Shown piece by piece: positions 35,063 through 44,882 of a stretch of 63,050 bases of DNA. The notes beneath the pieces are model-generated. The model was not told the origin of the DNA. It did no database searches and saw only the letters and a list, made by a program, of their open reading frames with translations. A program made the translations under genes and the position numbers. Every line of letters starts with the position of its first letter. Position 1 is the first letter of the stretch. Source of the DNA: Aromatoleum toluolicum (GTDB taxonomy: Bacteria > Pseudomonadota > Gammaproteobacteria > Burkholderiales > Rhodocyclaceae); contig NZ_WTVS01000031.1 of assembly GCF_012911005.2 (NCBI RefSeq), forward strand, positions 1 through 63,050, in the 5' to 3' direction.

Positions 35063-36169
35063 TCAGGCGGGAATCTGGCCGCAGAAGCTCGACAGGATGT
35101 TCACGACCTCGTCGCGCGGCAGGTCGCGCACGATGAAGACGAGGCGGCTCCGGCGGTCGTCGTAGGGCGGACCTTCGGGCCACGCGGGCAGGCTGCTGGT
35201 CGGATAGGCGACGTGCTGCACGCACTGCACGACACGCGGCAGCGGGTCGCCGGCGACGTTGAGCAGGCCCTTGATGCGCAGGATGCGCGCGCCATACACC
35301 TGCAGGATCAGGCCGAGGCCGTCGGAGAAGCCCAGCCAGTCGAGCGGCTCGTCGAAGCGCAGCACGTAGCTCGTGACGTGGTCGTCGTGGCGCGCGTCGT
35401 GCCCCGCCACCGCGGCGGTCGTCGCCCCCGGCCGGCGCCATGCCGGCGCCGCGGCCGCCTGCGCGCGCACGCGCTCGTCGCCGAGCCAGCGCGCGACGTC
35501 GGGGATCTTGCCCGCCGGGTCGTACAGGCCGCAGCCCGACACCGCCAACACCGGCACTTCGCCACGGAACACCTCGATCTGCTGCGCGCCCGGGTTCAGC
35601 GTCGCAAGCCGCGCCGCGAGCGCCGCGCGCTCGTCCGCGCCGGCGAGGTCGCACTTGGTCAGCAGCAGGCGGTCGGCCATCGCGACCTGGCGCACGGCCT
35701 CGCGGTGATGGTCGAGCTGGCCCTGTGCGTGCGTCGCGTCCACCGCGGTGATCACGCCGTCGCAGCGGTAGCGCTCGGCGATGAAGGGCTCCTGCATCAG
35801 CGTGTAGATGACCGGCGCCGGGTCGGCCAATCCGGTCGTCTCGACCAGCACGCGCTCGAGGCCGGGAATCTCGCGCCGCAGCGCGCGCATGAAGAGGTTC
35901 TTCAGCGCCTTCACGAGGTCGCCCTGCACGCTGCAGCACACGCAGCCGGAGTCGAGCACGATCAGCGTCTCGTCGACCTTGTCGACGAGATGGTGGTCGA
36001 CGGCGACCTCGCCGAACTCGTTGATCAGCACCGCGGCGCGCGCCATCGCCGGGTCGCGCAGCAGGTGGTTGAGCAGCGTCGTCTTGCCGGCGCCGAGGAA
36101 GCCGGTCAGCAGCGTGACGGGGATGCGGCGGTCGCCGTCCTGCGCGGCCTCGGACTGCAGCTCGCCCAT
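35063..36169 (-). CDS. CobW/YjiA-type G3E GTPase
   Basis: The 368-aa protein has P-loop GFLGAGKTTLLN, metal-binding GCVCCSVQGDL, an ExxG-type switch (VETTGLADP) and guanine-specificity motif LTKCD, followed by a CobW C-terminal domain. A His-rich loop (ARHDDHVTS region) may bind metal. It probably acts as a metal (zinc or cobalt) chaperone. It follows spoT after 7 bases. Confidence 0.92.
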   Translation of the reverse strand: MGELQSEAAQDGDRRIPVTLLTGFLGAGKTTLLNHLLRDPAMARAAVLINEFGEVAVDHHLVDKVDETLIVLDSGCVCCSVQGDLVKALKNLFMRALRREIPGLERVLVETTGLADPAPVIYTLMQEPFIAERYRCDGVITAVDATHAQGQLDHHREAVRQVAMADRLLLTKCDLAGADERAALAARLATLNPGAQQIEVFRGEVPVLAVSGCGLYDPAGKIPDVARWLGDERVRAQAAAAPAWRRPGATTAAVAGHDARHDDHVTSYVLRFDEPLDWLGFSDGLGLILQVYGARILRIKGLLNVAGDPLPRVVQCVQHVAYPTSSLPAWPEGPPYDDRRSRLVFIVRDLPRDEVVNILSSFCGQIPA

Positions 36170-36176
36170 GTCGGTC

Positions 36177-38381
36177 TCAGGCGCGCGTGTCGCTCTTCAT
36201 GCGGCCGATGCGCACGACCTCGGGCACGCGGCGCACGCCGCGCATCACGTGCGCGAGGTGCATGCGGTCGCGCACCTGCACGGTGAGGTTCATTGCCGTG
36301 TACAGGCCGCCCTGCTCGTTGTCCATCGACACGTTCTGGATGTTGCAGTCCTCGTCGGCGATCGCGCTGGCGACGCGCGCGAGCACGCCGCGCACGTTCT
36401 TGGTCAGGACGCGGATGGTGACGTCGAACAAACGTTCCTCGCCCGCCTCCCACTCGACATCCACCCAGCGCCCGCGGTCACCGCGCACTTTCGCGACCAC
36501 CTGGCAGTCGTGCAGATGCACTTCCAGCCCCTGGCCCTTGCGGATCACGCCGATGATCGGGTCGCCCGGGATCGGCTGGCAGCAGCGCGCGAGCTGCACC
36601 GCGATGCCCTCGCTGCCGCGGATGAGGATCGCGCCGGCGGGTTTGGGCTTGATGACGTCCGGACGGCCGGATTCGAGGTCCTGCGCCTGCGCGAGGCGGC
36701 GCGCGACGATGACCGGCAGGCGCCGGCCCAGCCCGATGTCGGCGAAGACTTCCTTCTTCGAGCGCATGCTGCGGTCGCGCAGGAACCGCTCCCACGCAAA
36801 GGTGCTGATCTGGCCCAGCGTGAGGCCGTGGGGACGCAGTGCCTGGTTGAGCAGGCGCTCGCCCAGCGTCACCGATTCCTCCTGCTGCGCGCCCTTGAGG
36901 AAGTGGCGGATCTGCGCGCGCGCCTTGCCGGTGCGCACGTATGCGAGCCACGCCGGGTTGGGGTTGGCGTGCGCGGCGGTGATGATCTCGATCTGATCGC
37001 CGTTGCGCAGCTCGGTGCGCAGCGGCATCAGGTCGCCGTTGATGCGGCAGGCGACGCAGCGGTTGCCGATGTCGGTATGCACGGCGTAGGCGAAGTCGAC
37101 CGGCGTGGAGCCCTTGAGCAGCGACAGGATGCGGCCCTTGGGCGTGAACACGTACACCTCGCCCGGGAACAGGTCGATCTTCACGTGCTCGAGGAATTCG
37201 GTCGCCTCGCCCGAGGTCGATTGCAGCTCCAGCAGCGACTGCAGCCACGAGTGCGTCTTCTGCTGCAACTCGGTGAGCGTCTTTTCGTCTTCCTTGTACA
37301 GCCAGTGCGACGCGACGCCGCTCTCGGCGATGTGGTGCATCTCGGCGGTACGGATCTGCACCTCGACCGGCGTGCCGAAGGGGCCGATCAGCGTCGTGTG
37401 CAGCGACTGGTAGCCGTTCGCCTTGGGGATGGCGATGTAGTCCTTGAACTTGCCCGGCACCGGCTTGTACATCGAGTGCAGCGCGCCGATCGCGAGATAG
37501 CAGCTCGGCACGTCGCGCACGATCACGCGGAAGCCGTAGATGTCGAGCACCTGCGAGAAGGACAGGTGCTTCTCGGCCATCTTGCGGTAAATCGAGAACA
37601 GGTGCTTCTCGCGCCCGCGCACCTCGGCGGCGAGGTTCCACTGCGGCAGCCGTTCCTCGATCGACTGCAGCACCTTGCCGACAACCTCGCGCCGGTTGCC
37701 ACGCGCCGCCTTGATCGCGCGCGACAGCACGCGGTAGCGCATCGGGAACTTGTGTTCGAACGACAGTTCCTGCAGTTCGCGATAGAGGTTGTTGAGCCCC
37801 AGGCGATTGGCGATCGGCGCGTAGATCTCCAGCGTCTCGCTGGCGATGCGGCGGCGCTTGGCCGGGCGCACGCAGTGCAGCGTGCGCATGTTGTGCATGC
37901 GGTCGGCGAGCTTGACCAGGATCACGCGCAGGTCGCTCGCCATCGCCAGCAGCATCTTGCGGAAATTCTCCGCCTGCGCCTCTTCGTGCGAGCGGAACTC
38001 GATCTTGTCGAGCTTGGAGAGGCCATCGACGAGCTCGGCGGTGGTCTTGCCGAAGCGCTCGGCGATCTCCTGCTTGGAGATGTGGGTGTCCTCCATAACG
38101 TCATGGAGGAGCGCGGCCATCAGCGCCTGCGGGTCGAGGTGCCAGTCGGCGACGATGTCGGCGACCGCGACCGGATGCGAGATATAGGGATCGCCGCTGA
38201 TGCGGAACTGGCCCTCGTGGGCGCTGGCGGCGAAATGGTAGGCCGCCTCGACGCGGCCGACGTCCTCCGCTTTCAGGTAGGTCGCGAGCTTCGCCTTGAG
38301 TTCGGCGAAGTCGAGCGCCAGCACGCTCGACGCGGGAGGACGGAAAGGTTCGGGGGCGGGAATCGCAGCGGCGGCTTCCAT
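36177..38381 (-). CDS. spoT: bifunctional (p)ppGpp synthetase/hydrolase SpoT
   Basis: The 734-aa protein has an intact HD hydrolase (H69, HDVMEDT near 93-99) and a synthetase domain (KFKDYIAIPKANGYQSLHT, PVEVQIRT). It continues with TGS (VYVFTPKGRI, VDFAYAVHTDIG), a zinc-finger/helical linker and a C-terminal ACT domain. It controls the stringent response. It lies in the usual gmk-rpoZ-spoT order, 32 bases after rpoZ. Confidence 0.97.
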   Translation of the reverse strand: MEAAAAIPAPEPFRPPASSVLALDFAELKAKLATYLKAEDVGRVEAAYHFAASAHEGQFRISGDPYISHPVAVADIVADWHLDPQALMAALLHDVMEDTHISKQEIAERFGKTTAELVDGLSKLDKIEFRSHEEAQAENFRKMLLAMASDLRVILVKLADRMHNMRTLHCVRPAKRRRIASETLEIYAPIANRLGLNNLYRELQELSFEHKFPMRYRVLSRAIKAARGNRREVVGKVLQSIEERLPQWNLAAEVRGREKHLFSIYRKMAEKHLSFSQVLDIYGFRVIVRDVPSCYLAIGALHSMYKPVPGKFKDYIAIPKANGYQSLHTTLIGPFGTPVEVQIRTAEMHHIAESGVASHWLYKEDEKTLTELQQKTHSWLQSLLELQSTSGEATEFLEHVKIDLFPGEVYVFTPKGRILSLLKGSTPVDFAYAVHTDIGNRCVACRINGDLMPLRTELRNGDQIEIITAAHANPNPAWLAYVRTGKARAQIRHFLKGAQQEESVTLGERLLNQALRPHGLTLGQISTFAWERFLRDRSMRSKKEVFADIGLGRRLPVIVARRLAQAQDLESGRPDVIKPKPAGAILIRGSEGIAVQLARCCQPIPGDPIIGVIRKGQGLEVHLHDCQVVAKVRGDRGRWVDVEWEAGEERLFDVTIRVLTKNVRGVLARVASAIADEDCNIQNVSMDNEQGGLYTAMNLTVQVRDRMHLAHVMRGVRRVPEVVRIGRMKSDTRA

Positions 38382-38413
38382 GACGGAACGACTCCCGGCT
38401 CCCCGCGCGGGGA

Positions 38414-38629
38414 TCAGGCCTGCCCGCGGTTGAGGATTTCCAGGCCGACCTTGCCGGCGGCGATTTCACGCAGGGCGATCACGGTCGGCTTGTCCTTGTC
38501 GCTCTTGTCGATTTCGACCTGCGGGGCCGAGCCGATGGTGATCTGGCGCGCGCGATAGGTCGCGGCCAGGGTCAGCTGGAAGCGGTTGGGGATTCGTTTG
38601 AGGCAATCCTCGATGGTGACACGAGCCAT
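38414..38629 (-). CDS. rpoZ: RNA polymerase omega subunit
   Basis: The 71-aa protein is typical omega: [19 protein letters not shown], then ARQ and [15 protein letters not shown]. The ATG at 38629 is preceded by AGGA. It lies between gmk (4 bases) and spoT. Confidence 0.97.
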   Translation of the reverse strand: MARVTIEDCLKRIPNRFQLTLAATYRARQITIGSAPQVEIDKSDKDKPTVIALREIAAGKVGLEILNRGQA

Positions 38630-38633
38630 TTTT

Positions 38634-39272
38634 TCAGTCCTGTTCAAGAAAATCGAAATACTGCTGGTGGCGCAGGCGCTGCCGGTCGTAGCGCAGCCGC
38701 GACGCGCGCACCACCGCGACGAGGTCGTCGATGGCGTTTTGCAGATCGTCGTTCAGTATAACGTAGTCGAATTCGGCCACATGCCGCATCTCGCCGCGCG
38801 CGCCCAGCAGGCGGCGGGCGATCACGTCCTCGCTGTCGGTGCCGCGGCCGCGCAGGCGCGACTCCAGCGCCTCGACCGAAGGCGGCAGCACGAACACGCC
38901 GACCGCGTCGGGAAAGCTGCGCCGCACCTGCTGCGCGCCCTGCCAGTCGATCTCGAGCAGGATGTCGCGTCCGGCGGCGATCTGCTCCTTCAACCAGACC
39001 CTGGAAGTCGCATAGTAGTTTCCGTGCACCTCGGCCCATTCGAGGAATTCGCCGCGGTCGCGCAGGGTGCGGAAGGTCTCGACGTCCACGAAGTGGTATT
39101 CGCGCCCGTCCTGCTCGCCGGGGCGCGGTGCGCGCGTGGTGTAGGACACCGACAGGTGCATCTGCGGATCGCGTTCGAGCAGTCCGCGCACGAGGGTCGT
39201 CTTGCCGGCGCCGGAGGGCGCAGTGATGATGATCAGGGTACCGGGCATATGTGCGCGCCGCATTGCGTGCAT
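38634..39272 (-). CDS. gmk: guanylate kinase
   Basis: The 212-aa enzyme has P-loop [14 protein letters not shown]-binding [11 protein letters not shown] and YHFVD, and lid residues; it phosphorylates GMP to GDP. GGAGG lies 6 bases before the ATG at 39272. The family-like start MPGTLI at 39248 lacks a ribosome site, so eight extra residues are likely but not certain. Confidence 0.95.
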   Translation of the reverse strand: MHAMRRAHMPGTLIIITAPSGAGKTTLVRGLLERDPQMHLSVSYTTRAPRPGEQDGREYHFVDVETFRTLRDRGEFLEWAEVHGNYYATSRVWLKEQIAAGRDILLEIDWQGAQQVRRSFPDAVGVFVLPPSVEALESRLRGRGTDSEDVIARRLLGARGEMRHVAEFDYVILNDDLQNAIDDLVAVVRASRLRYDRQRLRHQQYFDFLEQD

Positions 39273-39472
39273 GCGGCGCCTCCGTGGTGTGCAGGTTGAT
39301 CCGTTGCCGGCATGCGCCGGCCCGCATTCGGGCGGAGCTCCGATTGTGCCAGCCGGCACGCGGCGACGCCAAACCCGGCGCGGCGCCGCCACGGCGGCCG
39401 GGCGTTGCGCAATGCACGCACACGATCGCCGCGCCTGGTTAGAATGCATATCCCGCCACACCGGATACGCCA

Positions 39473-40450
39473 ATGTCCTGGACACTCCCCGATCGCGGAA
39501 TGCTGCTCGCGCTCGCCGAAGACGGCGCCCTGACGCCGCGGCAGCTCGAACAGGCCGCGGCCGTCGCGCCCCTCGCGCCCGTGCGCGACGAATGGCTGGC
39601 CGGTGCCGACCGCGTGCTCGCGGTCGCCGGCGCCATCCTGCTCGCGGCCGGCCTGATCTTCTTCTTCGCCTGGAACTGGGACGCGCTGCACCGCTTCGCC
39701 AAGCTCGGCATCGCCATCGCCGCGCTTGCCGCGTGCACGGGCACCGCGCTCGCGGCCCCGCCCTTCGGCACCGTCTGGCGTGCCGCGCTGCTCGCGGCCA
39801 GCCTTGCCACCGGCGCCCTGCTCGCGCTGATCGGGCAGACCTACCAGAGCGGCGCGGACATCTGGGAACTGTTCGTCGCGTGGGCCGCACTGATGACGCC
39901 CTTCGCGCTGCTCGCACGCTCGTCGGCGAGCTGGCTGCTGTGGCTCGTCGTCGCCAATGCGGGGCTGCTGCGCTACCTGTCGGAATCCTGGTGGTCGCGC
40001 TTCATCGGCGCGCTCGGCGAGGCGGAGTCACTACTCGCGATCGCCGCGTTCAACGCCGCCGTATTGCTCGCCTTCGAATTCGGCGGCCATCGGCTGCTCG
40101 CCGCGCCGCGCCGACACATCAACCGCGTCGCCGGCCTCGGCGTGCTCGCGCCGCTCGCGCTCGGCGCGGGCCTGAGCTGGTGGGACGCCGATTTTCGCGC
40201 CGCGGGGCTCGCCTTCGCCGTCGTCGCGATCGCCTTCGCGCATGCCTACCTCGCCCACCGGCGCGACGTGCCGATGCTCGCGCAGACCGCATTCGCGACG
40301 ATCGCCGTCGCCACGTCTGCGGTGATCCGCGTGATGCCGCACGACGTCGGATTCCTCACGATCAACCTCATCGCGGCGTTCGTGATCGCGAGCACCGGCG
40401 TCGCCGGCGTGTGGCTGACCCGCCTCTACCGCGAAGGACGCAATCCATGA
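39473..40450 (+). CDS. DUF2157 membrane protein
   Basis: The 325-aa protein has a short soluble N-terminal segment (LTPRQLEQAAAVAP) and about eight to nine membrane helices, with the DUF2157 pattern AGLIFFFAWNWDALHRFAKLGIA. It is first of three overlapping genes (DUF2157, DUF4401, GDYXXLXY) that commonly travel together. Function unknown. Confidence 0.85.
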   Translation: MSWTLPDRGMLLALAEDGALTPRQLEQAAAVAPLAPVRDEWLAGADRVLAVAGAILLAAGLIFFFAWNWDALHRFAKLGIAIAALAACTGTALAAPPFGTVWRAALLAASLATGALLALIGQTYQSGADIWELFVAWAALMTPFALLARSSASWLLWLVVANAGLLRYLSESWWSRFIGALGEAESLLAIAAFNAAVLLAFEFGGHRLLAAPRRHINRVAGLGVLAPLALGAGLSWWDADFRAAGLAFAVVAIAFAHAYLAHRRDVPMLAQTAFATIAVATSAVIRVMPHDVGFLTINLIAAFVIASTGVAGVWLTRLYREGRNP

Positions 40451-41508
40451 ACGCCGCACCTTCCTCCCCGCTCCTCGAGCGCCTCGGCGCCGCCGGCATC
40501 ATCGACGCCACGCAGCTCGCCGCCCTGCAGGATACGGCGCGGGTGCCGTGGTGGCTCGCGCTGCTGCTCGGCTTCGCGGCGTGGATCGCGGCCCTGATGA
40601 TCATGTCGTCGTTCTTCGTTCCCCTCCTCGCCTTCGGCAACGGCCCCGTGGCGCGCGCCTTCGGCGGCATCGTGCTGGCCGCGGCGAGCCTCTTCCTGCT
40701 GCCCCGGCGCAAGCCCTTCACCGACCAGATGGGCCTGGCGTTCTCGCTCGCCGGCCAGGCGCTGTTCGTCTCCGCCTTCGCCGACCGCTTCTTCGACCTG
40801 CTCGAGGGCACCGACGTGCTCGCGCTCGCGGCGCTGGCCGCCGGCCTCGCGATGGCCGCCGTGCCCTCGTCCGGCGTGCACCGCAGCGCGTGCGTGCTGA
40901 TCGCGCTGTCCAGCCTGGCGTGGCTGATCGGCCCCGGCACCGGGCTCGCGCTCTTCGGCATCGCGCTCGCCGGCGCCGCCGTGGCGCTGTGGCTCGCCCG
41001 TCCGGCGTGGTCCGCCCATCCGCGGGCGCCGCTGATCAAGGCGGCCGCCCATGCGCTGACGCTCGCCGCGTTGATCCTCGCCCCCTACGGCCATGCGCAT
41101 TCGGCGCTGACGGTGCTCGAAGAGGCGCTCACCGGCTACCAGACCGGCTTCGTGCTGCCGGTCTATCGCATCGGCGCCGCGCTCGTGCTCCTCGCGACGA
41201 CGGCATGGCTGTGCCGCGACGCCGCCGCGTTGCGCCTGCCGGCACTCGGCGGCGCGCTGCTCTTCGCTCTTGCCGCCCACCCCGCGCCCGGCCTGCTGGT
41301 GGCGGTCGCCGTGCTGCTCGCGGTCTTCCATGCCAGCCATCGCCCCTGGATCGCGATGACGCTGGTGTTCGCGACGCTCTACCTCGGCGAGCTCTACTAC
41401 AGCCTGCAGGACACGCTGCTGATGAAATCCCTCGCACTGATCGCCAGCGGCGCGGTGCTGCTCGCATTGCGCACGCTGCTGCGCGCCCGCACGCGGAGGA
41501 CGGCATGA
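40447..41508 (+). CDS. DUF4401 membrane protein
   Basis: The 353-aa protein has about ten membrane helices, including the DUF4401 core PWWLALLLGFAAWIAALMIMSSF and a C-terminal ATLYLGELYYSLQDTLLMKS. It overlaps its neighbours by ATGA on both sides, which implies coupled translation of a membrane complex. Function unknown. Confidence 0.85.
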   Translation: MNAAPSSPLLERLGAAGIIDATQLAALQDTARVPWWLALLLGFAAWIAALMIMSSFFVPLLAFGNGPVARAFGGIVLAAASLFLLPRRKPFTDQMGLAFSLAGQALFVSAFADRFFDLLEGTDVLALAALAAGLAMAAVPSSGVHRSACVLIALSSLAWLIGPGTGLALFGIALAGAAVALWLARPAWSAHPRAPLIKAAAHALTLAALILAPYGHAHSALTVLEEALTGYQTGFVLPVYRIGAALVLLATTAWLCRDAAALRLPALGGALLFALAAHPAPGLLVAVAVLLAVFHASHRPWIAMTLVFATLYLGELYYSLQDTLLMKSLALIASGAVLLALRTLLRARTRRTA

Positions 41509-41999
41509 ACGCGAAATCCCTGCGCGCCGCGCTCGCCGCGGCCTTCGTGCTGGTGACGGCGGCGGCGCTGTACGCCGTGCGCGACAACGAGCGCACCCTC
41601 GCCGACGGGCGCGTCGTGCTGGTGCACCTCGCGCCGGTCGATCCGCGCTCGCTGATGCAGGGCGACTACATGGCGCTGCGCTACGCGATCGACAACGAGA
41701 TCCTGCGCAGCGACGGCGAGGGCCACTATGCCCACCTCGCCGTCGACGCGGAAGGACGCGCGAGCCTGGTCGGGATCGGCGACCGCCTGCCGGACGATCC
41801 GGCGCTGGTCGCGATGAAGCTGCGTTCGCGCGACGGCCGCGAAACGATCGGACCGAACGCCTTCTTCTTCCAGGAAGGCCGTGCCGGCGACTTCAGCGCC
41901 GCGCAGTGGGGCGAGTTCCGCGTCGATGCGAACGGCAAGGCGCTACTCACGCACCTGCGCGGCGAAGACCTCGTGCGGCTCGGCGAGAACCGCCGCTGA
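41505..41999 (+). CDS. GDYXXLXY-domain protein
   Basis: The 164-aa protein has an N-terminal membrane helix and then the naming motif GDYMALRY near residue 53 in a beta-rich extracytoplasmic domain. AGGAGG-like CGGAGGACGGC precedes the ATG. It is third of the DUF2157/DUF4401 operon. Confidence 0.9.
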   Translation: MNAKSLRAALAAAFVLVTAAALYAVRDNERTLADGRVVLVHLAPVDPRSLMQGDYMALRYAIDNEILRSDGEGHYAHLAVDAEGRASLVGIGDRLPDDPALVAMKLRSRDGRETIGPNAFFFQEGRAGDFSAAQWGEFRVDANGKALLTHLRGEDLVRLGENRR

Positions 42000-42026
42000 G
42001 CGGCCGCTTCCGTTATCGTGCACGGC

Positions 42027-43106
42027 ATGACACGGCCCCTCCGCTCCATCGCGCGCCTGCTCGCCGGCCTCGCCCTCGCCTCGCTCGCGGGCGCAACGCC
42101 GGCTGCCGACACGCCGGCGCTGCCGGCGCTCGGGGCCAGCCTCGCGCAGCTCACGGTCTCGGGCGTCTCGTCCGGCGGCTACATGGCGGTACAGTTCCAG
42201 GTTGCCCATTCCGCGCTGGTGACGGGCGCCGGCATCCTCGCCGCCGGCCCCTACGCGTGCGCGACCGGCAGCATGTGGCGCGCGCTCAACAACTGCATGA
42301 GCCCCGGCACCGGCGCGCGTACCCCGGGCGCCGAGCAGACGCTCGCGCGGGTGCGCGAGGAAGCCGAAGCGGGCAGCATCGACCCGCCCGCGGGCCTGCG
42401 CGACGACCGGGTGTGGGTGTTCAGCGGCGGCGCGGACCGCACCGTCGAGCGTCCCGTGGTGGAAGCGCTGCTCGATTTCTACCGGCGCGTGCTGCCCGGC
42501 GACGCGATCCGCTTCGTCGAGGTCGGCGAGGCCGGTCACGCGATGATGTCGGTCGCGGACCCGCAGCCGAACGCCTGCGAGACATCGGAACCGCCCTTCA
42601 TCAACCGCTGCGGCGACCTCGACGCCGCGGGCGAGCTGCTCGCGCATCTGGTCGGGCCGCTCGCGCCGCGCAGTGCGGCTCCGGCCGGCGAGATGCTCGC
42701 CTTCGACCAGCGACCGTTCACGGGCGCCGCCCCGATCGAGCTGAGTCTCGCCGACCGTGGATATGCGTACGTGCCGGCCGCCTGCCGCGAAGGCGGCTGC
42801 CGCGTGCATGTGGTCTTCCATGGCTGCCGCCAGGGCGAGGCGCAGATCGGCCGCCGCTTCGTGGACGGCGCCGGCTACAATGAATGGGCCGACAGCAACC
42901 GGCTGATCGTGCTGTATCCGCAGGTCCGGCCGCGCAGCGGCTTCGCCTGGGGATCGCTGCGCTGGGTGTACAACCCGAAGGGCTGCTGGGACTGGTGGGG
43001 TTACGCGGACCCGGATTACGCGACTCGTAACGGCGGACAGATCAGGGCGGTGCGCGCGATGCTCGAGCGCCTCGCCGCCCCGCTGCCGCCCCGGCCGGAG
43101 CGCTGA
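42027..43106 (+). CDS. exported poly(3-hydroxybutyrate) depolymerase-like hydrolase
   Basis: The 359-aa protein has a signal peptide (residues 1-27) and an alpha/beta-hydrolase fold with the lipase-type box GVSSGG near residue 47. Cysteine-containing segments typical of this family (YACATGSM, NNCMSPG, GCWDWWGY) suggest disulfides. It resembles PHB-depolymerase-like proteins that have no separate substrate-binding domain, so it may act on oligomers or other esters. ATG 42018 is an alternative start; ribosome sites are weak at both. Confidence 0.82.
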   Translation: MTRPLRSIARLLAGLALASLAGATPAADTPALPALGASLAQLTVSGVSSGGYMAVQFQVAHSALVTGAGILAAGPYACATGSMWRALNNCMSPGTGARTPGAEQTLARVREEAEAGSIDPPAGLRDDRVWVFSGGADRTVERPVVEALLDFYRRVLPGDAIRFVEVGEAGHAMMSVADPQPNACETSEPPFINRCGDLDAAGELLAHLVGPLAPRSAAPAGEMLAFDQRPFTGAAPIELSLADRGYAYVPAACREGGCRVHVVFHGCRQGEAQIGRRFVDGAGYNEWADSNRLIVLYPQVRPRSGFAWGSLRWVYNPKGCWDWWGYADPDYATRNGGQIRAVRAMLERLAAPLPPRPER

Positions 43107-43111
43107 ACGAC

Positions 43112-44128
43112 ATGGATGCCCACGAGCTGCTCGGCCTCGCGCCGGGCGCCAGCGCGCATGAGATCAAGCGGTCCTTCCGCCGCCTGGCGATGCTGTGGCA
43201 TCCCGACCGCAACCCCGACCCGCACGCGCTGGAGCACTTCAAGGCCCTGCGTGCCGCCTACGAACGCCTGCTCGCCGAACTGAATTCGCCCCCCCCGGAC
43301 GGCGACGCGCCGGACGAGGACGACGGAGATGTCGAGGCCGGGGCCGCCACGCCGCGCGGCGCGGACCGCCGCCAGGACCTCACGCTGACGATCGAAGCGG
43401 CGTTCTTCGGCGGCGAACGCACGGTCGAGCTGGAAGGCGACGGCGAATGCGGCACCTGCGCCGGCAGCGGCGAGGAAGTCCTGCGCCACACGCGGCTGTG
43501 TGCGAGCTGCCACGGCACCGGCCGCATGCACGGCCGCCACGGGCTGGCCCCATGCAGGCACTGCGCCGGACGGGGCTATGTGAGCAAGCAGGCCTGCCCG
43601 AGCTGCCACGGCAGCGGCCGGCAGCGCACGCTGCGGCCGGTGATCGTGCACCTGCCCGCGGGCATGCTCGACGGCGAAGAAGTGCGCGTCGACAGCGCCG
43701 GCGACCCCTCGCCTGACCTGCCGCCCGGCGATCTGGTGCTGCGTATCCGGCTCCTGCCCCACGATCTGTACCGCCTCGAGGGCCGCAATCTGGTGCTGGA
43801 GCGCCCGGTCAGCGCGCTGCGCCTGCTGGCCGGCGGCGAGCTGGCGATTCCGTTGCCCGCCGGCACGCGCACCCTCAAGCTGGAGCCGGGCGCGGCGACG
43901 ATGCGGACGCTGCGCGTCGCCGGTGCGGGCTTCCCGGGGCGCATGGGAAAGGCCGCGGGGGACCTGATCGTGCATCTGCAACCGCGGCTTCCCGAGGCCC
44001 CGGACGCCGCGATGCGCAGCCTGCTCGAGCAGCTCGACGCCCTCGCCGCGGCGAATCATTCCCGCCACCTGCCGGATGTGGCACTCTGGGAAGCACGCTG
44101 GCTCGGCGACCAGGCGGAAGAGCCCTGA
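43112..44128 (+). CDS. DnaJ-like co-chaperone with zinc-finger domain
   Basis: The 338-aa protein has a J domain (residues 1-60) with HPD in LWHPDRNPD and a short acidic linker instead of a Gly/Phe region. The Cys-rich domain has four CxxCxGxG-type repeats (CGTCAGSGE, CASCHGTGR, CRHCAGRGY, CPSCHGSGR), and a substrate-binding C-terminal domain follows. It resembles DnaJ but is shorter and is not next to dnaK. The CxxCH strings belong to zinc sites; there is no signal peptide, so they are not haem sites. Confidence 0.85.
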   Translation: MDAHELLGLAPGASAHEIKRSFRRLAMLWHPDRNPDPHALEHFKALRAAYERLLAELNSPPPDGDAPDEDDGDVEAGAATPRGADRRQDLTLTIEAAFFGGERTVELEGDGECGTCAGSGEEVLRHTRLCASCHGTGRMHGRHGLAPCRHCAGRGYVSKQACPSCHGSGRQRTLRPVIVHLPAGMLDGEEVRVDSAGDPSPDLPPGDLVLRIRLLPHDLYRLEGRNLVLERPVSALRLLAGGELAIPLPAGTRTLKLEPGAATMRTLRVAGAGFPGRMGKAAGDLIVHLQPRLPEAPDAAMRSLLEQLDALAAANHSRHLPDVALWEARWLGDQAEEP

Positions 44129-44202
44129 AGCTCCCGCGCCCGCGGCGCCTGCACCACCTCCGGCCGGATGCCACGCCCGGCCCCTCACCTGACCCCTGAT
44201 CC

Positions 44203-44865
44203 ATGATTCTCGATATCGATTTCGTTTCCGACTTCGTCTGCCCCTGGTGCTTCCTCGGCAAGACGCGTCTCGCCCGCGCGCTCGAACAGGTCCGCGACAA
44301 CCATCCCGAGCTCGAAGTGCGCGTGAACTGGCTGCCGTTCTTCCTCAATCCGGACACCCCTGCCGCGGGCGAGCCGTACCGGCCCTTCCTCGAGGCGAAA
44401 TTCGGCGGACGCCGCGGTGCCGACGAGGTGCTCGCACGCGTCGTCGAGGCGGCCGCTCCGGACGGCCTGCAGTTCGCCTTCGACCGCATCGCGACGCGCC
44501 CCCACACGCTGCTCGCCCACCGCCTGACCTACCGCGCGCAGTCGCAGGGCCATACGGCAGCACAGATCAATGCCCTCGGCGAGGCCCTGTTCGCCGCGCA
44601 CTTCCAGCAGGGGCGCGACATCGGCGACATCGCGACGCTGGTCGACATTGCCGTGGAGACGGCCGGCGATCGACGCGAGGACGTCGAGGCCTACCTGGAG
44701 GGCGACGAGGACGCCGCGACGGTCAAACGCATGGCGGCGCAATTGCAGAAGCAGGGGGTCAACGGCGTGCCCTTCTTCATCTTCAACCGCCGCCTCGCGG
44801 TCTCGGGCGCGCAGACGTCCGCGGCGCTGGGCGCGGCAGTGCTGCAGTCGATCCAGAACGCCTGA
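44203..44865 (+). CDS. FrnE-like DsbA-family oxidoreductase
   Basis: The 220-aa protein has no signal, so it is cytoplasmic. A thioredoxin-like fold carries the CPWC active site at the start (FVCPWCFLGK) with a helical insert and cis-Pro GVPFFIF near residue 188. FrnE/2-hydroxychromene-carboxylate isomerase-like proteins catalyse disulfide or GSH-linked reactions; the substrate is unknown. It converges with the triheme cytochrome gene. Confidence 0.9.
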   Translation: MILDIDFVSDFVCPWCFLGKTRLARALEQVRDNHPELEVRVNWLPFFLNPDTPAAGEPYRPFLEAKFGGRRGADEVLARVVEAAAPDGLQFAFDRIATRPHTLLAHRLTYRAQSQGHTAAQINALGEALFAAHFQQGRDIGDIATLVDIAVETAGDRREDVEAYLEGDEDAATVKRMAAQLQKQGVNGVPFFIFNRRLAVSGAQTSAALGAAVLQSIQNA

Positions 44866-44882
44866 GCCGCGGCACGCCCCGC

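Noticed and set aside
35808-38558. A long plus-strand frame opposite spoT
   Set aside because: Antisense to complete SpoT and RpoZ coding sequence; composition artefact.
43440-43630. CxxCH-like strings in the DnaJ-like protein as haem sites
   Set aside because: They fall in CxxCxGxG zinc-finger repeats of a protein with no signal peptide, so haem attachment is not expected.
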